The position numbers were made by a program, and so were the translations under genes. DNA of 64,000 nt from Hymenobacter siberiensis (lineage in GTDB: Bacteria > Bacteroidota > Bacteroidia > Cytophagales > Hymenobacteraceae), in contig NZ_JAHLZY020000001.1 of assembly GCF_018967865.2 (NCBI RefSeq), positions 1,674,001-1,738,000 on the forward strand, given 5' to 3'. The notes beneath the pieces are model-generated. The model searched no databases. It was not told where the DNA came from and saw only the letters and a list, made by a program, of their open reading frames with translations. Within the stretch, counting starts at the first letter, position 1; the number at the start of each line of letters is the position of its first letter. Below, in pieces: positions 59,910-64,000 of the stretch.

Positions 59910-60530
59910 TTACTTGTCCCCGATGGTGAAAAACGACAGCGGCTGCAGGTTGGCGTACTTGCTGCCGAGCGATTCCAGCTCGGCGCGGTGCAGCTTGAGG
60001 TAGTCGTTGTACTGGTGCACGGCGCGGTCGTACTGCACCCGAAATGCCACCACGCCCGCATCGAGCTGCTGAATGCCCTCCACGAAGTTGCGAGCATTTT
60101 CGGTGGGCGCGTTGCCGTTGGGGGCGGCCACGGGGTACACGGCTTTCAGTAGCGAGTCCTGGGCGGTGTCGTATTGGTCAATCAGGTCGGAGCTGGCCAT
60201 GGTTTGCTGGGTGTAGCGGCGGGCCTTGAGGTGGGTATTGGCGCGGTCGAGGTCCTGCAGCTGGGTGGCAGTGATGCCGGGCTGGCCCTTCAGCTCGCGC
60301 AGCAGCAGGCGGGTGATGCCGATTTTCTGGTCGTCGCTTTCCGTCATGTTGCGCCATTTGATGTCAACGGAATCGCGCAGCACATCGAACTGCGCTTTGG
60401 CCGCTGCCGCCGAAGCCGGGTCGAAGGACGCCGTTTTGGCCCCATCGCGCTTGCAGGAAGCCGCGCAGCCCGCAAAAATCAACAGCGAAAGCACAGCGGT
60501 TTTAACCGGGGAAGAAAAGAAAGTGCGCAT
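59910..60530 (-). CDS. Hypothetical lipoprotein, helical
   Basis: This 206-residue protein starts at MRTFFSSPVKTAVLSLLIF; the Cys of FAGCAAS at about residue 22 is a probable lipobox. The mature part is helical with coiled-coil tendency (FDVLRDSVDIKWRNMTESDDQKIG; LQDLDRANTHLKARRYTQQ) and weakly recalls LemA-type proteins in layout. No enzyme motif is seen. It lies directly before the small lipoprotein on the same strand (103-bp gap). Confidence 0.75.
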   Translation of the reverse strand: MRTFFSSPVKTAVLSLLIFAGCAASCKRDGAKTASFDPASAAAAKAQFDVLRDSVDIKWRNMTESDDQKIGITRLLLRELKGQPGITATQLQDLDRANTHLKARRYTQQTMASSDLIDQYDTAQDSLLKAVYPVAAPNGNAPTENARNFVEGIQQLDAGVVAFRVQYDRAVHQYNDYLKLHRAELESLGSKYANLQPLSFFTIGDK

Positions 60531-60774
60531 AAAAGAAAAAAGCCTGGAAGGAAAAAGCCCCGACATGGCAAAGCTACGGGGCCAGGTGAAAAAATGCGTG
60601 GCCGGGCCAAACGGGGGCAGCCCCGATGCCGATGGGGCAATGCGGGCTGCAACGCCCAAACGAGGCTATTCGGTATGTGCGGCATGCCCACCGGCTCATC
60701 TCACTCGGGTTATGTAGAGTAAAAGTGATTTTTGTGTACACCGTATCGTAATCAACCCAGCTATAAAAAGCTTG

Positions 60775-60782
60775 TATCTTTG
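60775..60782 (+). promoter_or_regulatory. -7 element for the second T9SS cargo gene
   Basis: TATCTTTG fits TAnnTTTG and lies 33 bp before the start codon. The upstream 60531-60774 has no further gene. Confidence 0.5.
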
Positions 60783-60814
60783 CCGTTGCACTGACATTAC
60801 ACATTCCAAAAAAT

Positions 60815-61966
60815 ATGAAAAAGCAATACTTAATGCTCTCTGCTGCTTTGCTGCTGGCCGGAGCTGCCCATGCCCAAGGTACGGAACTGTTTTTCTCGGA
60901 ATACAACGAGGGAGCCCACCAGATGGGCGTAACCTATGGCGGTACGGCCCCCTCGACCGGCAACGAGCGAGCCCTGGAGATTTTCAACCCGACCAATAAC
61001 ACCGTCAGCCTGAACCCATACTCGGTGCGGCGCTACTCCAACGGCAGTTTAACGGTAGTGGAGGAAGAGAAATTGTTCCGCAGCAACCAGGCACATGCCG
61101 CTGTGGGGATAAACAGTATGAATGCCCGCACAACCTTCGTGCTGGCCTGCGGTCAAGCGACCATTCCGGCTATTGTGAACGTCGCAAACCAGTTCAGCGC
61201 CGAATACGGCGTGACCACCCTTCCCACGGTAATCCTTGGTGGCGGCCCTATTTATTTCAACGGCGACGACGCAATGGCCCTGGTGCGCTACCCCAGCGGC
61301 ACGGCGGGCTCCGGCAATGGCGTGATTGTGGACCTGATTGGCGTGATTGGTGAAAGACCTGTGTTGCAGACCTGCGCAACGGGCGGCAACTGGAGCGGCA
61401 CCAACCCCCTGGACGGTACCGGCACCAACGCGGTTTTCGTGGCTTCGGCCAACCAGTCCATCACCCGTCGGGCTACCGTATCGCGCGGCCTCCGGGTTAA
61501 CCCATCTCCTCAGAACGTTGTTCCCGCTACCTGCCCACCCACCCGTGCCGCGGGCGGCTATAACATTGCCGACGAGTGGGTGATGTACTCTACGGCCTTC
61601 AACGGCCCAAATGGGACTTCAAACCCCGCCGGCCAGCTCTACGACCAGCTGGGCAGCCACAACGACTACGTAGGTCCCTTCGGCACTTACCAGGCCGTGC
61701 TGAGCACGCTGGGTAAGTTCGACAAAAACATCAGCGTGTACCCCAACCCGGCCCATGGCTTTGCTACGGTTGAAATCAAAGATGCCAAAGTGGGCCGCGT
61801 TACCGTGCTGAACAACCTGGGCCAGGCCATCAGCGCCGAGGCCAAAGGCCAGGGCCAGGAAAAGCTCCAGCTCGACATCTCGGCCCTGAAGCCCGGCCTG
61901 TACTTCGTGCAGATTCTGAGCGCCGACGGCCAGACCAAAATCTATAAAGAGCTGGTGGTTGAATAA
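60815..61966 (+). CDS. T9SS-exported lamin-tail-like protein
   Basis: This 383-residue protein has a signal peptide (MKKQYLMLSAALLLAGAAHA). The lamin-tail-like domain (ELFFSEYNEGAHQMG...ALEIFNPTNNTVSLNPYSVRRY) spans about residues 22-200. The C-terminal type A sorting signal has ISVYPNPAHGFATVEI and LKPGLYFVQILSADGQTKIYKELVVE. It is secreted or surface attached through T9SS. Its domain plan is a shorter version of the large cargo protein at 31353-35549. A terminator follows its stop. Confidence 0.9.
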   Translation: MKKQYLMLSAALLLAGAAHAQGTELFFSEYNEGAHQMGVTYGGTAPSTGNERALEIFNPTNNTVSLNPYSVRRYSNGSLTVVEEEKLFRSNQAHAAVGINSMNARTTFVLACGQATIPAIVNVANQFSAEYGVTTLPTVILGGGPIYFNGDDAMALVRYPSGTAGSGNGVIVDLIGVIGERPVLQTCATGGNWSGTNPLDGTGTNAVFVASANQSITRRATVSRGLRVNPSPQNVVPATCPPTRAAGGYNIADEWVMYSTAFNGPNGTSNPAGQLYDQLGSHNDYVGPFGTYQAVLSTLGKFDKNISVYPNPAHGFATVEIKDAKVGRVTVLNNLGQAISAEAKGQGQEKLQLDISALKPGLYFVQILSADGQTKIYKELVVE

Positions 61967-61987
61967 ACGGCCGGTTATCTGAAAGCG

Positions 61988-62020
61988 AAAAAGGAGGGAA
62001 GCAATTCTCTCCTTTTTTTG
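61988..62020 (+). terminator. Terminator after the second T9SS cargo gene
   Basis: AAAAAGGAGGGA and TCTCTCCTTTTTTT form a hairpin with a T-run. The thiL promoter starts almost at once after it. Confidence 0.75.
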
Positions 62021-62026
62021 TGGGCG

Positions 62027-62034
62027 TACTTTTG
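62027..62034 (+). promoter_or_regulatory. Possible -7 element for thiL
   Basis: TACTTTTG fits TAnnTTTG; the -33 position reads TTC. A small inverted repeat (AGTTGTCAGC / GCTGACAACT, 62041-62101) is in the leader. No TPP riboswitch motif is seen. Confidence 0.45.
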
Positions 62035-62131
62035 TGCGGTAGTTGTCAGCTGCTCGTGGCCGGTTGTCCGGCTGTTTGGCGGGTGGGTTGATGCTGACAA
62101 CTGCCCCCGAGCAACTGACCACCAACAACCT

Positions 62132-63163
62132 ATGTCCGATAACCTCACGCCCCTTTCCGCCATTGGCGAATTTGCCCTTATCCGCCGCCTGCAGGCCAAT
62201 ATCACGGCCCGCCAGCCCGGCACCGTGCTCGGCATCGGCGACGACGCGGCCATCATCCGGCCCACCGCCGGCACCGATACCGTGATGACCACCGACCTGC
62301 TGGTGGAGGGTATTCACTTCGACCTCTCGTTCAGCCCGTTGCGCCACCTGGGCTACAAGGCCGTGGCCGTGAACGTGTCGGACGTGGCCGCCATGAATGC
62401 CCTGCCCACGCAGCTGGTGGTGGCCCTTTCGGCCGGCCCGCGCTTTACCGTGGAGGCCATTGAGGAGCTGTATGCCGGCATGCGCCTGGCCTGCGAGGCC
62501 TACAACGTAGACCTGGTGGGCGGCGACACCACCGCCAGCCGGGGCGGTCTCACGCTGGCCATCACGGTACTGGGCGAAGTGGCTACCGGCGAGGCCGTGC
62601 GCCGCAGCGGTGGTCAGCCCACCGACCTGCTCTGCGTGACCGGCGACCTGGGCGGCGCTTTTCTGGGCCTGCAGGTACTGGAGCGCGAAAAGCAAGCCTA
62701 CCTGGCCGACCCCGAAACCCAGCCCGAGCTGGCCAGCTACGAGTACATCGTGCAGCGCCAGCTGCGCCCCGAGGCCCGCCTCGACATTGTGCACGAGCTG
62801 CGCGAGCGCGGCATCCGGCCCACCAGCATGATTGATATTTCGGATGGGTTGGCTTCGGAAGTGCTGCACCTGTGCACGGCCAGCGGCACGGGCGCGCGGG
62901 TGTTCACCGAATTCCTGCCCCTGGCCAACCCCACGCTGGAGGCGGCGGCCGAGTTCAACCTCGACCCGCTCACCTGCGCCCTCAATGGCGGCGAGGACTA
63001 CGAGCTGCTGTTCACGGTACCGGTTACGGACCACGAAAAAATCAAGAACCACCCCGATATCACTATCATCGGCCACCTCACGGACAAATCTGACGGGACC
63101 AACCTGGTGACCAAGGCCGGGCAGGCAGTGCCGTTGCAGGCGCAGGGCTGGACTAGTTTTTAA
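62132..63163 (+). CDS. thiL: Thiamine-monophosphate kinase
   Basis: This 343-residue protein starts at MSDNLTPLSAIGEFALIRRL. The metal/ATP-binding motifs are GIGDDAAIIRP, TTDLLVEGIHFD, GYKAVAVNVSDVAAMNALP, DLVGGDTTAS and DISDGLASEV, in the usual AIR-synthase-like fold. It converts thiamine monophosphate to thiamine pyrophosphate. It is the only thiamine gene in the window and is transcribed alone. Confidence 0.96.
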   Translation: MSDNLTPLSAIGEFALIRRLQANITARQPGTVLGIGDDAAIIRPTAGTDTVMTTDLLVEGIHFDLSFSPLRHLGYKAVAVNVSDVAAMNALPTQLVVALSAGPRFTVEAIEELYAGMRLACEAYNVDLVGGDTTASRGGLTLAITVLGEVATGEAVRRSGGQPTDLLCVTGDLGGAFLGLQVLEREKQAYLADPETQPELASYEYIVQRQLRPEARLDIVHELRERGIRPTSMIDISDGLASEVLHLCTASGTGARVFTEFLPLANPTLEAAAEFNLDPLTCALNGGEDYELLFTVPVTDHEKIKNHPDITIIGHLTDKSDGTNLVTKAGQAVPLQAQGWTSF

Positions 63164-63174
63164 CTAATGAAGCT

Positions 63175-63251
63175 GTTTAGAAAGTCCCCGAACGGTCATG
63201 CAGCGCGCAGCGCTGCATGACCGTTCGGGGACCTTTTGTGACTTTCTAAAC
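63175..63251. repeat. Palindromic element after thiL (77 bp)
   Basis: GTTTAGAAAGTCCCCGAACG and CTTTCTAAAC form the outer arms; the centre is CGGTCATGCAGCGC / GCGCTGCATGACCG. It may be the thiL terminator. 63252-63489 contains no gene that I can support. Confidence 0.85.
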
Positions 63252-63489
63252 AACTCCAATGCTATGCAGTGGCTTATGTAGCGGCTGTTTCTGATTGCTC
63301 GTTGAAACACCGGGCACAAGAGCTGCCGGCGTAACATCCGTTTTTAAATTTAGATAACGGGTCCGATAATAAACTTTTAGGGCCCGCTATCGTTTAGCCC
63401 GGCAACTGCCCCTTTCGGAACTGGCACACTCCTTGTCAAGCCGACTCTTACGTTCCGAGTAAATCTCTCATTCCCTAATGACTTCGGCC

Positions 63490-64000
63490 ATGAATAAGCT
63501 CCCGTATCTCTTCGCTTTCATTATCCTGCTCACCTCGTTTCATGCTCCGGCTGCCCATGCGCAATGGAGCCCACAGGCCAAAGGTGCCGTTATCGGTGGC
63601 CTGGGCGGGGCTGCTGCCGGAGCCATCATCAACAAGCGCAATCGGGTTGTGGGTGGCGTGGTAGGTGGCGTGGCCGGTGGTGCTATTGGCTACGGTATTG
63701 GTAAGCACATCGACAACAAGCGCAAGCAGCGTGCCGCCGCCGCCGCCCAGCAGCGCGCCGTGGCCGCCCGCGAAGCTAACTATCGCCGCGAGCTGGCCCT
63801 GGCCCGCAACCGCCCGACCGTTACCACTACCCGCACCACGCAAACGGCCCTGGTGCCCGCCAATAGCCTGACGGCTTCCAGCACCATGGTGGGCGGCATG
63901 CAGCCCGCCGCGCAGCCGGCTCCCTCAAACGCCGCTTACCTGCCCAACCCTGCCTACGGCGATGCTTCGCACCCCTATGGCACTTCCGAGTATCGCCGGA
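63490..64000 (+). CDS. Glycine-zipper envelope protein, 5' part (runs off the window)
   Basis: The frame is open to the end of the window (170 codons). MNKLPYLFAFIILLTSFHAP is a signal peptide ending at AHAQ; an in-frame ATG at 63478 would add four residues. A double glycine-zipper segment follows: GAVIGGLGGAAAGAIINKRN and VVGGVVGGVAGGAIGYGIGK, with small residues every fourth position, as in YMGG/Gly-zipper proteins that insert in membranes. A basic Ala/Arg/Gln-rich helix and a Thr/Pro-rich region come next. The role is unknown. Confidence 0.8.
   Translation, partial: MNKLPYLFAFIILLTSFHAPAAHAQWSPQAKGAVIGGLGGAAAGAIINKRNRVVGGVVGGVAGGAIGYGIGKHIDNKRKQRAAAAAQQRAVAAREANYRRELALARNRPTVTTTRTTQTALVPANSLTASSTMVGGMQPAAQPAPSNAAYLPNPAYGDASHPYGTSEYRR

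Noticed and set aside
60479..60730. Overlapping short frames upstream of the helical lipoprotein
   Set aside because: No signal peptide, family motif or consistent codon use; they overlap promoter regions of two real genes.
62035..62131. Possible TPP riboswitch before thiL
   Set aside because: The leader has a small inverted repeat but lacks the conserved TPP aptamer motifs, and it is too short for the full structure.

Overview
This window is most likely chromosomal DNA of a high-GC Bacteroidota in the Hymenobacter group (Cytophagales). The sequence supports this with two type IX secretion (T9SS) cargo proteins, a PorV/PorQ-like barrel protein next to a giant C25 (gingipain-type) peptidase, a LytS/LytTR two-component pair, a PspC-GIN protein under a PadR repressor, and promoters of the Bacteroidota form TTG-19-TAnnTTTG. 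There is no rRNA, no convincing tRNA, no CRISPR array and no prophage.

Layout. 1-4.8 kb: the end of a Prc-like protease, then a graveyard in which an IS4-type element (exact 21-bp inverted repeats, 7-bp target duplication) and an IS630-type element (A7 frameshift site) both sit inside one histidine-kinase remnant. A HAD phosphatase follows. 5-11.4 kb: CocE-type hydrolase, AsmA-like protein and an unknown protein. 11.5-18.5 kb: a histidine kinase, a 1184-residue hybrid PAS kinase and an NtrC-type regulator. 18.5-20.2 kb: a two-gene, lower-GC island with an AAA ATPase and a small protein carrying a PD-(D/E)XK-like motif. This is the best candidate for an undescribed, defence-like system. 20.2-25.7 kb: a four-gene transporter-like operon (coiled-coil membrane protein, binding protein fused to OmpA, permease, ATPase) interrupted by a RAYT transposase flanked by its own REPINs. 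26-30.3 kb: type I pullulanase and the LytS/LytTR pair. 30.5-31 kb: a decayed glycosyltransferase. 31.3-35.5 kb: a 1398-residue T9SS cargo protein. 35.7-38.4 kb: an Fe-S assembly cluster (iscS, iscU, unknown, iscA). 38.5-44.4 kb: methylmalonyl-CoA epimerase, TsaC, CCA-type nucleotidyltransferase, PspC-GIN and PadR. 44.8-51.2 kb: the PorV/PorQ-like protein and the C25 peptidase. 51.2-63.2 kb: folate, formyl-Met, peptidoglycan, lipoprotein-transport, peptidase and thiamine genes, plus two small lipoproteins and a second T9SS cargo protein. The window ends inside a glycine-zipper protein.

The most striking genome-scale pattern is the density and placement of palindromic intergenic elements. At least ten sequence families occur in 64 kb. 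Three of them share an 83-90 bp plan with a GTAG head and a CTAC tail. Many sit flush between genes and supply the stop codon, or the last residues, of the neighbouring protein: the permease, pullulanase, LytS kinase, epimerase, the large T9SS protein, IscA, the LolE-like permease and the M23 peptidase. A roughly 168-bp family that carries an internal bidirectional terminator lies between convergent genes in both of its copies.
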